In this document: piece after piece, positions 43,501-53,327 of the stretch | How positions within the stretch are numbered: the first letter of the stretch is position 1 | Layout: each line of letters begins with the position of its first letter | Assembly (NCBI RefSeq): GCF_001455205.1 | Contig: NZ_CP013341.1 | Coordinates: forward strand, 2,356,001 to 2,420,000 | Direction: 5' to 3' | From: Nitrosomonas ureae | Lineage (GTDB): Bacteria > Pseudomonadota > Gammaproteobacteria > Burkholderiales > Nitrosomonadaceae | DNA: 64,000 nucleotides | The notes under the pieces: model-generated | Told to the model about the DNA's origin: nothing | Seen by the model: the letters and a program-made list of their open reading frames with translations, nothing else | Database searches by the model: none | Position numbers and translations under genes: made by a program

Positions 43501-44907
43501 ATGAAACCCGCTATAGCGCATGTTAGTGAATTTATTTTTAAATTGGTAAATTCTATTCCGTGGCTTTTCCCTAATTGGCTAACTGAACGTGCAAGTTATT
43601 ATTCTAGCGATGAATTTAAAAAACATGAAAATGATAATAATTTAATTTTAACTGGAAGTTTTTTGGAGGGTGATTTTTCTTGGAAAGCGGTTGGAGTTGT
43701 TATTCGTATCGATCATCAAGAACTGGAATTGATTCATAAGTGGATGAAAAGAAAAACTCCTGCAGGGAGCTACGATCCGAAGAGAGATTCTGATAGTTTT
43801 TCAACTAAATACACTGACTTAGGTCGGCATCGTTCACTTGGATGGATTTCATTTGGAAATGCTAAATTTTTCCAAAACCTTGCAATAATTGAATCGATCG
43901 AAACAATATGTAAATCTTGTTATATTACATTCGATCGATTGCCGAATGGATTCACATATTTGTCTTTATATTTTTTATTATCAAGTGAGGCTACGTCACG
44001 AATCCATAATACAAATCTTCGCGATGTTGAATCATATTTTTATTTTCAATCTTTCAATCCTTTTTCTAAGCATTTTAAAGTTCTTATACTTAATAGAAGA
44101 AATCAAGTAATTAAAGAACATATAAAAGAAATATTAAATACCATTTTTAACGATGTCAGATTAGCTACAATTTCTATTCTCAATACATGGAATATTAAAA
44201 AAGATCTAGATGAAATAATTACAGTTGCTGATTTTTACCGTGATTCTGACGCGCCATATTTTAAGTCATTTGATGATCAAAAAGATCAAAATGTAGATAT
44301 TATTGATTCTAGGTCAAACTTTGTATTATTTGATAGAAATGACCACTTTTACGATGCAAAAATTTGTAATGATTCTAGTGAAAGCTATTGTGAAGTTCAA
44401 AATGATGAGGATATTGATGTAGATGTTTTTTTTATAAAAAGCCAATTGAAAGAAACTTTCGACAAATGGGATGATTTTCCAAATTGTGGATTGACTATTT
44501 CGGATTCACATTTATTTTTATCTTTACTCCTGGATTGCCATAAGCAATATAAAAAAATAGCTGAAAACGCGAATTCTGCAATACTTCAATATGATGATGA
44601 TCTTGAAGTTAGATATAAAGTTTTGTTTAATTCATTAATAAAGCTTGATGCTCTGGATGAGAATATTATTGCCGTGGAGAAATATATAAGTTTTGGATGT
44701 ATTCGTAAATATCAAGCAAGAGTCGAGATGATAATTGAGCATCAAAAAAAGATAGTGCAAGAGCTTAGATCATCTATTGATAAACGTTGTAAAAGCGGAG
44801 CTGCTGAATTACAAATAAAAAGCATTAAATTTCATCGCTGCTACTCCCGATTATTTACAATTCTTATTTTTATACAAATATTTTTAGCAGCTTTTGCTAT
44901 TCTCTAA
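43501..44907 (+). CDS. AT-rich 468-residue protein with C-terminal membrane helix, unknown
   Basis: Starts MKPAIAHVSEFIFKLVNSIP and ends with a membrane helix (LFTILIFIQIFLAAFAIL). The middle is mostly polar and helical, with RRNQVIKEHIKEILNTIFND and a charged region DNDEDIDVDVFFIKS-like. No motif recognised. The gene is far more AT-rich than core genes, suggesting acquisition; it lies just outside the prophage repeat. Possibly a membrane-anchored defence protein; this is only a position- and composition-based inference. No clear ribosome-binding site. Confidence 0.5.
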   Translation: MKPAIAHVSEFIFKLVNSIPWLFPNWLTERASYYSSDEFKKHENDNNLILTGSFLEGDFSWKAVGVVIRIDHQELELIHKWMKRKTPAGSYDPKRDSDSFSTKYTDLGRHRSLGWISFGNAKFFQNLAIIESIETICKSCYITFDRLPNGFTYLSLYFLLSSEATSRIHNTNLRDVESYFYFQSFNPFSKHFKVLILNRRNQVIKEHIKEILNTIFNDVRLATISILNTWNIKKDLDEIITVADFYRDSDAPYFKSFDDQKDQNVDIIDSRSNFVLFDRNDHFYDAKICNDSSESYCEVQNDEDIDVDVFFIKSQLKETFDKWDDFPNCGLTISDSHLFLSLLLDCHKQYKKIAENANSAILQYDDDLEVRYKVLFNSLIKLDALDENIIAVEKYISFGCIRKYQARVEMIIEHQKKIVQELRSSIDKRCKSGAAELQIKSIKFHRCYSRLFTILIFIQIFLAAFAIL

Positions 44908-45056
44908 AGTAAAAGAAGACTTTTGCTCCTTTAAGAAATCATTTATAACTACCATTGAATTGAAATACGATTACTTAAGAAATAAATTTATAAGCTTTTA
45001 AAAGTAAAAATCAAAGTGCCGAAATTACATAACCTTCTCATATAAAATTATCAGGC

Positions 45057-45340
45057 ATGCCAGAATTCGAAAAATTATTAAAAAACTCGAAACTCTAACC
45101 AACAGCGTAAACACAACGTGCATCGAATTTACAAATCTTCTGATCGAGCTAGGATTCCAAATTGAAAACTGCGGCAGTGCAGGCCATAAGATCGCAAGAC
45201 ACCCAGCCGTATCTTTAATTGAGTATCCTAACTATAATTGTGGTCATAACAAAGGTGAAACTGTTAAACGTCCGTATATAAAGAAGCTATACAAATTTGT
45301 GAAACAACACGAAGAAGCGATTAAGGAGTACTTAAAATGA
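45057..45340 (+). pseudogene. hicA: HicA-like mRNA interferase toxin, apparent frameshift
   Basis: ATG at 45057 opens MPEFEKLLKNSKL then a stop. Adding one A in the 6-A tract at 45080-45085 makes KKLETLTNSVNTTCIEFTNL followed by ELGFQIENCGSAGHKIARHP, GHNKGETVKRPYIKKLYKFV and a TGA overlapping the hicB ATG. The GHKIARHP segment holds the His used by HicA-type toxins. About 94 residues if intact. The toxin may be inactive, or the base missing may be a sequencing error. Confidence 0.6.
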
Positions 45341-45624
45341 ATTTTGATCCTGAATCATATTCCATCACGATTCGTAAAGAAGAAATTGATGATGTAATTT
45401 TATATGTGGGTAGGGTAACTGAATTTCCCAATATCAGCGTATATGAAGAAGATTTTGAAACTGCACGTAAACTAATTATTGATGCAATTCAAACCCTGAA
45501 AAAAATGGCAGATGAAACGCACACAGACTTTCCGCGACCATACTTAGAATCTCAAGTGAATTTCGTGAACGTGCATCATCGTTTGTATAAGGCAGATTCA
45601 AGTTTGAAGTGCAATTTTGAATAA
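45337..45624 (+). CDS. hicB: HicB-like antitoxin
   Basis: A 95-residue protein. The N-terminus has YSITIRKEEIDDVILYVGRV, then VYEEDFETARKLIIDAIQTL, the HicB partial RNase H-like fold that neutralises HicA. The rest (ADETHTDFPRPYLESQVNFV) is the tail. It overlaps the toxin gene by 4 bases (ATGA), with toxin first, the usual hicAB order. The antitoxin is intact, the toxin is not, which would be stable in either case. Confidence 0.7.
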   Translation: MNFDPESYSITIRKEEIDDVILYVGRVTEFPNISVYEEDFETARKLIIDAIQTLKKMADETHTDFPRPYLESQVNFVNVHHRLYKADSSLKCNFE

Positions 45625-45764
45625 CGCAGGTTAGGGGGGGTGGATGCGGTAGCATCTGAGCCTTTTTGACCAGCCAGTCGAAATTGCAAAGATGAACTAC
45701 ACACACCTAACCCGAGAAGAACGATACCAGATATACGCCTTGAAGAAAGCGGGACATTCACAAA

Positions 45765-47045
45765 AAGATTCCTGCACAACCTTGCCTGGCAGTGCAATAA
45801 CCAACTAAAATAGAGGGGGTTAAAAGACAGTTGGAGCAAAAGATGCAGATGAGTTTTGGAACACTGGAATTAGCAGAGCGATTGAAGCGAGAAAATGTTC
45901 TGGTGAAGATTGATGCCCTAATTGAGTGGGAGGAATTACGTCCGAAACTTACGGGTTTATACAAGCTCGAGTTATCGCATGGTGGAGGCCAAGAGCCGTT
46001 TGATGGGTTGTTGATGTTCAAAGCGATCCTGCTAGGTCAGTGGCATAGTTTATCGGACGCTGCGTTGGAGCAAGCACTGTGTGTACGCATTGATTTTCTG
46101 CAATTTTGCGGACTGTCCTTGTCGGATGCGATACCGGACGAAACCACTTTGTGCCGGTTCCGTAACCGGCTAATAACCAACGACCGGCTAGATGATCTGC
46201 TGGCCACTATTAATGAACAGCTTCAATCCCACGGATTGATGATCAAGGGTGCGACAGGAGCGGTCATTGATGCCACGCTGATTGAGTCAGCGGCACGCCC
46301 TAAAAAGACCATCACACTGGAGGTGGATGCCGAAGAAGGTAAGGTTGTTCAGTTTGAAGATGGCAGTCAACCTGGAATCAACTGTATCGAAGAACAAAGC
46401 GCGGATCCGGATGCGACCTGGCTGAAGAAAGGCAGGAAGTCGCAGTTTGGCTACCGCAGTTACCTGGTGGTGGACGCACAAGACGGCTATGTGCGCGGGG
46501 TTCACACCGCCCCTGCCAACCAGAGCGAAATGATGCATTTCGAAGCCGCTATCGATGGTGCGCATATCGAGGCGAATCGGGTGTATGCCGACAAGGGATC
46601 CGCCAGCAATGCCAATCGGCAATTTCTAAGAAAGCAAAAGATCAAGAGCGCAATCATGCATCGCGCGTACAAGAATAAACCCCTCTCGTCACGCCAGAAG
46701 CTGGCGAATCAATTGATCAGTAAAAAACGCTATATTGTCGAACAGTGTTTCGGCACAATCAAACGCTTATTCAGAATGGGACGCGCCAGCTACTTCGGTA
46801 CGACGAAAGTCAACGCCCAAGTCATACTGAAAAGTATCTGCATGAATCTAAAGAAAGCAGCCAACAAAATCTTCGTAGACCAACCATTAAGGGGAGCGAT
46901 CCGTCCAAATATTACATAAAAGGGGAAAAATTCACCTAAAAAAAGGAAAAAACTTCACTTTCTATTAAAGTGACGTGCAACAAGTGTCACTTGGAAAATT
47001 TTCTCTGTCGCTACAGCAAAATTCTTGCGGTTGTGCAGAGGTCTT
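45765..47045. mobile_element. IS5-family insertion sequence
   Basis: 1281 bp with imperfect inverted ends (AAGATTCCTGCACAACC at the left, GGTTGTGCAGAGGTCTT at the right) and a 5-bp target duplication ACAAA at 45760-45764 and 47046-47050. Removing it restores the IS30 codons for HSQSEIA. It carries one intact transposase. Confidence 0.85.
45843..46919 (+). CDS. IS5-family transposase
   Basis: A 358-residue DDE transposase: MQMSFGTLELAERLKRENVL, then FDGLLMFKAILLGQWHSLSD, IPDETTLCRFRNRL, the first Asp near GAVIDATLIESAARP, HTAPANQSEMMHFEAA and VYADKGSASNANRQ with the second Asp, and the C-terminal RYIVEQCFGTIKRLFRMGRA with the Glu. GGAG lies six bases before the ATG at 45843; an upstream in-frame TTG is less likely. 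All motifs are intact. Confidence 0.93.
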   Translation: MQMSFGTLELAERLKRENVLVKIDALIEWEELRPKLTGLYKLELSHGGGQEPFDGLLMFKAILLGQWHSLSDAALEQALCVRIDFLQFCGLSLSDAIPDETTLCRFRNRLITNDRLDDLLATINEQLQSHGLMIKGATGAVIDATLIESAARPKKTITLEVDAEEGKVVQFEDGSQPGINCIEEQSADPDATWLKKGRKSQFGYRSYLVVDAQDGYVRGVHTAPANQSEMMHFEAAIDGAHIEANRVYADKGSASNANRQFLRKQKIKSAIMHRAYKNKPLSSRQKLANQLISKKRYIVEQCFGTIKRLFRMGRASYFGTTKVNAQVILKSICMNLKKAANKIFVDQPLRGAIRPNIT

Positions 47046-47797
47046 ACAAAGCGAGATCGCCACCGTCATCGACCGAAGCGTATCAACTATCAGCCGGGAG
47101 TTGGTCCGTAACTGCGGGGCGCGTGGCTATCGCCCCAAACAAGCGCATAACAAAGCAATCGAGCGGAAAGCCATCAATGCGCGGGCGATAGACGATGTAA
47201 CCTGGCAGTTTGCGCAAGAGAAACTCATGCTGCAATGGAGCCCAGACCAGATCAGCAACTATGCGGGCATCAGCATTGAGACGGTGTACCAGAGGGTTTA
47301 TGCCGACAAACGAAACGGCGGCATTCTTTGGAAGAATCTGCGCTGTCAGAAGCAGCGCCGGAAGCGTTATGGCAAGACAGATCGGCGCGGCATCATCCCC
47401 AACCGCCAATCCATTGAGCAACGTCCGGCTATTGTCGATGCTAGAAGTCGTATCGGCGGCTGGGAGGCAGATACCATCATCGGCAAGAACCACCGGCAGG
47501 CCATCGTCAGCCTGGTCGAGCGAAAGACGGGATACACGCTGATTCGCAAGGTGGAGCGGAAGACCACCGAGGCAGTGATAAAAGCAACCACTCGCCTGCT
47601 CAAGCCACACCGAAGACGGGTGCATACGATTACTTCCGACAACGGACTACCTGCGGAGTCAACTGATATTTACCTCAAAAATATCCCTGGCACCTGTACC
47701 GTGCCTAACAATAAATCTCGACCAAGCGCTGCTTGTACCTAAATTAAAGGGTGCTCACCATAGTATACAAGGGTCCATTGTATTGGCCCGACAAGAC

Positions 47798-48694
47798 TTA
47801 ACACAGCAGTTTAATCAGCGAGATAATCGGTCCAACCCCGGGAAGCGTGCGTAATCGCTGATAATCAGTCCGCTGAGATAGCATAGACTCTGCCATTTTT
47901 TCTAGTTCATTACGCTGAATTGAAAGCTCAAGGTAACGTGGCAATTGCAACTTAAAAGTCGTGATACCCAATCCTTTTAAAGCAACGGGCAAACCTATTG
48001 AATGAGCTGCGATCTCGTAAACTTCTTCAAGAAATCGTTGTTTGCAGACCTTCCGTCCAACGATATCCCATGCTCGCTTTACAAAAGTCGCTTTTTTATA
48101 ACGTAGGATAGAAGTCGGAGTGGGAAACTTTAGTAATAACCTGCAAAACCACTCGGCACGCGTACTGTGCAGATAGCGCTCCATCTCAGGAAAATACAAC
48201 GTGAGATAATGATTGAGCAAGCTATGTTGTATCCGGGTTCTGCTGAGGGAAATCTGATGATAGATATTTGATAGTTCTTGTATATCCATTGTGCTTTCAA
48301 CCAATGGATCATAAAACGGGCGAACCATGCCTTGTTGCATTAGATATAAAATTAACCGTGCATCTTTGCGATCGTGTTTATCCCAGGTTTTGAATAGCAT
48401 CTCTCGAGCCCGTGCCACAGACAATGAAGAAGCTAACATGCACTGAGCTCCCTGATGTTTAAACCAGAAAGCAACATTGCGGTGGTAATCGGCAGTAGGT
48501 TCAAAACCAATTGTAATTTCCGCTGGCAACGCATGGGTTGCTTTCAATGATTGTTGATAGCCCTCTAACGTGTTCGGGATTCTGATGACTTTTTAATGTC
48601 CTGAAGGCCATAAAATCAGTGCATCATGGTTTTGTTTAGCAATATCGATACCCACGAGAATAGAATCCGGATTGATATGAGTAGAGTCAGTCAT
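47798..48694 (-). pseudogene. IS110-family transposase, broken
   Basis: From ATG 48694 the frame reads MTDSTHINPDSILVGIDIAK and the DEDD start, then meets an in-frame TAA after LILWPSGH, and continues RIPNTLEGYQQSLKATHALP, EITIGFEPTADYHRNVAFWF to LRTLPGVGPIISLIKLLC, where it ends early, so the C-terminal Transposase_20 part is missing. Inserted between about 47645 and 48774 in the IS30 gene. Stop and truncation make it inactive. Confidence 0.8.
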
Positions 48695-49059
48695 ATTGAT
48701 GTCCTCACAGTTTGTTGATAGGTATCAAATATTCTGAGGTATAGCGCTGACTCTTTCATTACTCCGAATGTACTACGGGCGGGAATTCGCCGGATTTGAT
48801 GAGATCAGCAAACAACTGGATGCGGACTTCTATTTCGCCCACCCTTACGCTTCATGAGAACGAGGGACGAACGAGAATACTAATGGACTGATTCGGCAGT
48901 ACTTCCCCAAAAACAGGGACTTCACCACTATTACACAACAGGAAATGGATACAGCAATGGAAAGATTGAACAATCGACCTAGAAAACGGCTTGGATACCA
49001 AACACCTAATCAGGTATTCTTCAAATCAGGCGTTGCACTTCATATTTGAATCGGCAAAA

Positions 49060-49087
49060 TAAAAAAGCCGCTTCAAATACAAGCAGC
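49060..49087 (-). terminator. Rho-independent terminator for the FG-GAP gene
   Basis: On the minus strand GCTGCTT pairs with AAGCGGC and is followed by TTTTTT. 57 bases after the FG-GAP protein stop. Confidence 0.7.
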
Positions 49088-49143
49088 TCATACCATTATG
49101 GGTCAGCTTCCAATACCAATCCGACCATTGTTGAAATGGCTTG

Positions 49144-51201
49144 TCAGCCTATCGGGAAATCCGTCGCTACATCCACCCCGACCAGCAGCACTGCCTCACC
49201 TTGCGTATAGGTATGGAAGTTGCCGTGAACACCACCATCCGTCCAACCGCTGTTGAGTCCAAGCATGCTATCTCCGGCGTTACCTTTGACCCTCAGAGTA
49301 TTCGTACTGTCTGATAAATCGGTTACATCCTGAGCAGTCAAAGCCAGCGTGTTGTCGCCAACACCATATAAAGCGATGGTCTCGATGCCGTGAATTTTAT
49401 CGATCACGCTGGAGAGATCCAGATTAAAATCGCTGCCGGCCAGTCCTAGCGTATCGATACCCGAACCGCCATCAACAAACTGGAAGTCATCGCCCAATAT
49501 GCGGATGTAATCGTTACCGTCGCCAGCATCGAACGAATCCGCACCGCCACGGCCGATCAAGCGATCGTTGCCAGCTTCACCCTTAAAGCTTTCCGCCACT
49601 TTGGTTCCAGTGAAATTATCGTCTCCAGGTGTACCCTGGAAGTCCGCATCACCACCGGTAAAATCGCTTCTGCCAAATATAATGTAGCTGGAGCCGGAAT
49701 CGATACCGTTCGAATCAGCATTAACAGCACTGACAATCAAATCATCGAAACCATCGCCATTAACGTCCCCGGCGCTGCTGACTGGCCGACCTGATCGATC
49801 ATTCGCTGCTTCACCATCCAGACGAAAACCATTGCTGCCATTAAGATCGGACAGATTCATTGTCGCATCAAATCCCGATGCCTTGCCAAATACCACATAA
49901 CTGGAACCGGAATACAGACCACTCGAACTAGCGAAAAAAGCACCCACAATCACATCATCAAAACCATCTCCGTTGACATCCCCCGCACTGCTCACCGAAA
50001 TACCTGATCTATCATTCCCTGTCTCCCCATCCAGACGAAATCCATTACTGCCGTCAAGATCGGACAGATTCATCGTGGCATCAAATCCGGATGCCTTGCC
50101 AAATATTACGTAGCTAGAACCGGAATTATATCCGCTCAGATCAGCTCCTGCATCACCGACAATCACATCATCAAATCCATCGCCGTTCACATCTCCTGCA
50201 TCACTCATAGAACTGATTGATGCCTCATACCCACTATCCAGGCGGAAACCATTGCTGCCGTCAAGATCGGATAACTTCGTCATGGCAATGCCGGGGGCCG
50301 TGCCAAATACCACGTAGCCATAACCAGGGGCAGTAACAGTATTCTGATTATATTGATTAGTAACAATAATCACATCATCAAAGCCATCCCCGTTAACATC
50401 TCCCGCGTTGCTCACAGAGACTCCGGTAAGAAACAGATCATCCATTGTTTCAATGTTCTGGAAGAAAACACTTCTACTTTTAACAAGATCGGATAAATTC
50501 ATCGTCGCATCAAAGCCGGATGCCTTGCCAAATATTACGTAATTAGAGCCACCCGTACCGGAACCATATACGCCACCATCCTGACTAACAAAAGTGCCAA
50601 TAATCACATCATCAAAACCATCTCCATTCACGTCCCCCGCACTGCTCACAGAGACATTTAAATTAACAACAAAACGTAATGCATCACCATCCAGACGGAA
50701 ACCATTGCTACCGTCAAGATTAGATAAATTCATTGTCGCATCAAATCCGGATGCCTTGCCAAACACAACATAACTGGAATCAGAATACTCAGACCCTGAA
50801 TAATAACTATCATCTCGGGCCCGACAAACACCAATAATCACATCATCAAAACCATCCCCGTTCACGTCCCCCGCACCACTCACAGAGATATGATGAAGAA
50901 GAGTTTCATCCACTGTTTCACCATCCAGGCGAAAACCATCGCTGCCGTTAAGGTTGGATAAATCCAACGTGGCATCAAAGCCGGATGCCTTGCCAAATAC
51001 CACGTAACTGGAACCCAATATGGAACTGTTCGGATCAGCACGAAGAGTGCCAATAATTACATCATCAAAGCCATCGCCATTAACATCTCCTGCATTGCTC
51101 ACAGAGATGTCTTGAAATATATGCACGTCCACAGTTTCACCATCCAGGCGGAAACCATTGCTACCATCAAGATTGGATAAATTAATACTTGCTGTTGTCA
51201 T
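49144..51201 (-). CDS. FG-GAP repeat protein with RTX-like calcium-binding C-terminus
   Basis: A 685-residue protein of seven repeats, each with a version of LSNLDGSNGFRLDGE, then AGDVNGDGFDDVIIG and SYVVFGKASGFDA. Each DVNGDGFDD is a calcium-binding FG-GAP motif of an integrin-like beta-propeller. The C-terminal 200 residues have RTX-type glycine/aspartate sequence (GTPGDDNFTG, GEAGNDRLIGRGGADSFDAG), then a beta-rich tail. There is no signal peptide, so export by a type I system with a C-terminal signal is likely, as for RTX proteins. GAGGT precedes the ATG. Likely a surface or adhesion protein. Confidence 0.88.
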   Translation of the reverse strand: MTTASINLSNLDGSNGFRLDGETVDVHIFQDISVSNAGDVNGDGFDDVIIGTLRADPNSSILGSSYVVFGKASGFDATLDLSNLNGSDGFRLDGETVDETLLHHISVSGAGDVNGDGFDDVIIGVCRARDDSYYSGSEYSDSSYVVFGKASGFDATMNLSNLDGSNGFRLDGDALRFVVNLNVSVSSAGDVNGDGFDDVIIGTFVSQDGGVYGSGTGGSNYVIFGKASGFDATMNLSDLVKSRSVFFQNIETMDDLFLTGVSVSNAGDVNGDGFDDVIIVTNQYNQNTVTAPGYGYVVFGTAPGIAMTKLSDLDGSNGFRLDSGYEASISSMSDAGDVNGDGFDDVIVGDAGADLSGYNSGSSYVIFGKASGFDATMNLSDLDGSNGFRLDGETGNDRSGISVSSAGDVNGDGFDDVIVGAFFASSSGLYSGSSYVVFGKASGFDATMNLSDLNGSNGFRLDGEAANDRSGRPVSSAGDVNGDGFDDLIVSAVNADSNGIDSGSSYIIFGRSDFTGGDADFQGTPGDDNFTGTKVAESFKGEAGNDRLIGRGGADSFDAGDGNDYIRILGDDFQFVDGGSGIDTLGLAGSDFNLDLSSVIDKIHGIETIALYGVGDNTLALTAQDVTDLSDSTNTLRVKGNAGDSMLGLNSGWTDGGVHGNFHTYTQGEAVLLVGVDVATDFPIG

Positions 51202-51417
51202 TATTTTTACCTCTGGAATAAAAAGAGATTTGGCGGTAAACTATCATTGGTCAAGGATTTCGCTCTCATCCTGGCCATGGGCCGGATAGTTTGATAATCC
51301 GGTTTACCCGGTCGGAAATTCCGTTCCCTATACCGTAAATCGTTAATTTAAATTATTTTTATATGAATTTTTGACGAGATCAGACATTGTGATGCAGAAA
51401 ATATAATTTGTAAATCG

Positions 51418-52284
51418 CTATATTCCGGTCATCAGTGCGCGTAAATCCGTTTCCCATTTCAGTAACTTGTCATGCGCATGCTGGCGCTGGAGTGGGGTGG
51501 TGCTATTGTGCAAGTGCGCGATAAAAGCGCAGGTATATTCGGATAGCTTTAACTGATAAGCACGATAATCCGGATCGTCGGAACGGTGCGTATGCTCGAT
51601 CAGATTCTGTAAAGCCGTAATGGCTTGTTCCGGTGTGACGGATTCTGGAGTGAGCTGACGCAATATTCCCAAAGTCTCTTGTTGTCGGCGCTGGCGTTCG
51701 ATCATCCAGATTTCGGGATTGAAAGGTGAGGATTCAATGCTGGCTGCGATTAATTGCCGTTGCACTTTGTTAATGTTGCCATATAGATTCTCAATGCGCT
51801 TGATGGTGCGCTTGATCGAAGCCTGCCGGCGCTCTTCCGGGTCTGGCTGCAGATAGTCGTGACGCAGCTCCTCATTGCTTTTGCTATAGCGTTGTTCGAG
51901 GTGACGCCACTGCGCTTCGCCTAAACGCAAGACCACCGGTGCACTCAGCTGCACAGCCTGTTCAAAGGCAGGTGCGATAATACTTTGCAGTTCGTCAGAC
52001 CAATGACAAATTTGCGTAGCTGTCAACGGGCCGTCGATCTGGTCGCGTACTGCTGCCAGCCAATCCACATATTCCGGAAGCTGTGCCGTACGATGCCAGT
52101 TAAACCACTGCTGAATCGCCTGCTTAGCGTGCGGTGTCTGTCCGCGATTAAAATCGACATAACCGTCCAGCCACCACCAAGTGAGTTGTGCCCCGTGATC
52201 ATAGCCCAGGCGCACAATACTGCAAGCGCTGAGTAACGACAAAAAAGTAATTAATAATACTATGGTTCTTGCAACGGATCGCAT
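51418..52284 (-). CDS. DUF6279 family lipoprotein
   Basis: A 288-residue lipoprotein: signal peptide RTIVLLITFLSLLSACS with lipobox LSAC (Cys about 21), then mature VRLGYDHGAQLTWWWLDGYV and helical repeats rich in Arg, Gln, Glu. DUF6279 proteins are periplasmic or outer-membrane lipoproteins of unknown function in betaproteobacteria. Start at ATG 52284, divergent from sdhC. The mature protein seems entirely helical. Confidence 0.8.
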   Translation of the reverse strand: MRSVARTIVLLITFLSLLSACSIVRLGYDHGAQLTWWWLDGYVDFNRGQTPHAKQAIQQWFNWHRTAQLPEYVDWLAAVRDQIDGPLTATQICHWSDELQSIIAPAFEQAVQLSAPVVLRLGEAQWRHLEQRYSKSNEELRHDYLQPDPEERRQASIKRTIKRIENLYGNINKVQRQLIAASIESSPFNPEIWMIERQRRQQETLGILRQLTPESVTPEQAITALQNLIEHTHRSDDPDYRAYQLKLSEYTCAFIAHLHNSTTPLQRQHAHDKLLKWETDLRALMTGI

Positions 52285-52589
52285 GATGGTACTTGTCAGT
52301 TTAACGATGTTAGAAAGTGCGCCGCTATGCGGTTGGGAACGAATTCAAACTATGGATTTATTATACCTAACTTGTGTTTTATCACTTGCTTTATCCATCG
52401 AATCGGCTGAATTGCAATTGTTCGTTTGTCCCACTTTATTCTCGATAGGATGGCGTTCATCAGCGGGGTGAGATTATCGTATGACTTGATATGGCTTGTA
52501 TCAGAAACCATAACAGACTAAACTTGGCTTCAATCTTCAGCGTGTAAGCTTAACTCTGGCGACAACATTTCTACACTAGAATTTTTCGC
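52285..52589. other. Divergent region between the lipoprotein and sdhC
   Basis: 305 bases with promoters in both directions presumably. No ORF, strong hairpin or repeat could be recognised. Confidence 0.3.
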
Positions 52590-52979
52590 ATGGAAGAAAA
52601 ATTACATCATAACCGTCCCAAATATCTGAATCTGCTCAAGATCAGACAGCCCATCCCAGCCGTGGTTTCGATTCTGCATCGAATCAGCGGCGTATTGCTC
52701 TTCTTTCCCGGCATCCCGTTTTTGCTGTGCGGTTTGCAGCTCTTGCTGGAATCACCGCAAGGCTTTGAAATTTTGCAGGGTTATATCAATAATCCAATGA
52801 TCAAGCTGATGCTGCTGCTATCACTCTGGTTCTTTTTGCATCATTTATGCGCCGGCATCCGTCATCTGTTACTGGATATGCAAGTCGGCATCGCATTGGA
52901 ACAGGCGCGGACAGGAAGCAAACTGGTGTTGATTGCGGGGTTCGTACTCACTACATTGTCGGGATTGGTGCTATGGTGA
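52590..52979 (+). CDS. sdhC: Succinate dehydrogenase cytochrome b556 subunit
   Basis: A 129-residue membrane subunit of complex II. It has three hydrophobic helices, the quinone-site HRISG (residues 30-34), and the heme-binding pattern H-x3-G-I-R-H in HLCAGIRHLLLD (about 85-92). It anchors SdhA and SdhB and passes electrons to ubiquinone. It overlaps sdhD by 7 bases. Confidence 0.95.
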   Translation: MEEKLHHNRPKYLNLLKIRQPIPAVVSILHRISGVLLFFPGIPFLLCGLQLLLESPQGFEILQGYINNPMIKLMLLLSLWFFLHHLCAGIRHLLLDMQVGIALEQARTGSKLVLIAGFVLTTLSGLVLW

Positions 52980-53326
52980 AGCAGTCCGGATTGGCTGTCA
53001 CTGGCGCGCACTACGGTTCGAGGGATTGGCTGCTCCAACGTGTGACCGCCATTCTGATGACAATTTATCTTATTGTTCTGGTCAGTGTGTTATGTGTTAC
53101 TGCCCCACAGAATTACGCGGAATGGAAAGGCTTATTCCAGTCTCAATGGTTGCGCATCGCGACTTTTGTGTTTTTTATGGGTATGTTCTGGCATGCATGG
53201 GTGGGTATGCGCAATATCCTTATGGATTATGTTCATTCCACCCCGATTCGCTTAATGATGCATATCGCGGTGGTGATTGCTTTGCTGTTTTATCTGGTTT
53301 GGACTGCGGAAATATTGTGGAGTTAA
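52973..53326 (+). CDS. sdhD: Succinate dehydrogenase hydrophobic membrane anchor subunit
   Basis: A 117-residue protein starting MVKQSGLAVTGAHYGSRDWL, then QRVTAILMTIYLIVLVSVL, a second hydrophobic helix (IATFVFFMGMFWHAWVGMRN, with a conserved His) and a third (HIAVVIALLFYLVWTAEIL). Together with SdhC it forms the membrane part of complex II. I placed the start at ATG 52973, overlapping sdhC; the frame open before it is out of the family. Confidence 0.93.
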   Translation: MVKQSGLAVTGAHYGSRDWLLQRVTAILMTIYLIVLVSVLCVTAPQNYAEWKGLFQSQWLRIATFVFFMGMFWHAWVGMRNILMDYVHSTPIRLMMHIAVVIALLFYLVWTAEILWS

Positions 53327-53327
53327 T

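Larger units (their letters stand above)
45693..49049 (+). pseudogene. IS30-family transposase, interrupted twice
   Basis: Three pieces reconstruct one protein: MNYTHLTREERYQIYALKKA (45693-45764), then SEIATVIDRSVSTISRELVR through HTITSDNG (47046 to about 47645), then REFAGFDEISKQLDADFYFA to a TGA at 49049 (from about 48775). The first gap is an IS5 element, the second an IS110 remnant. The third piece also has TGA where Trp is expected in HPYAS-ERGTNENTNG. The gene is dead. Confidence 0.82.

Noticed and set aside
35000..44000. A dif-like XerCD site for phage integration
   Set aside because: No dif-like palindrome with a TATATTATG-type core was found by eye around the prophage ends.
49144..51201. 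Repeated DNA as a possible CRISPR array
   Set aside because: The repeats are in frame and give FG-GAP protein repeats; spacing and length do not fit CRISPR.
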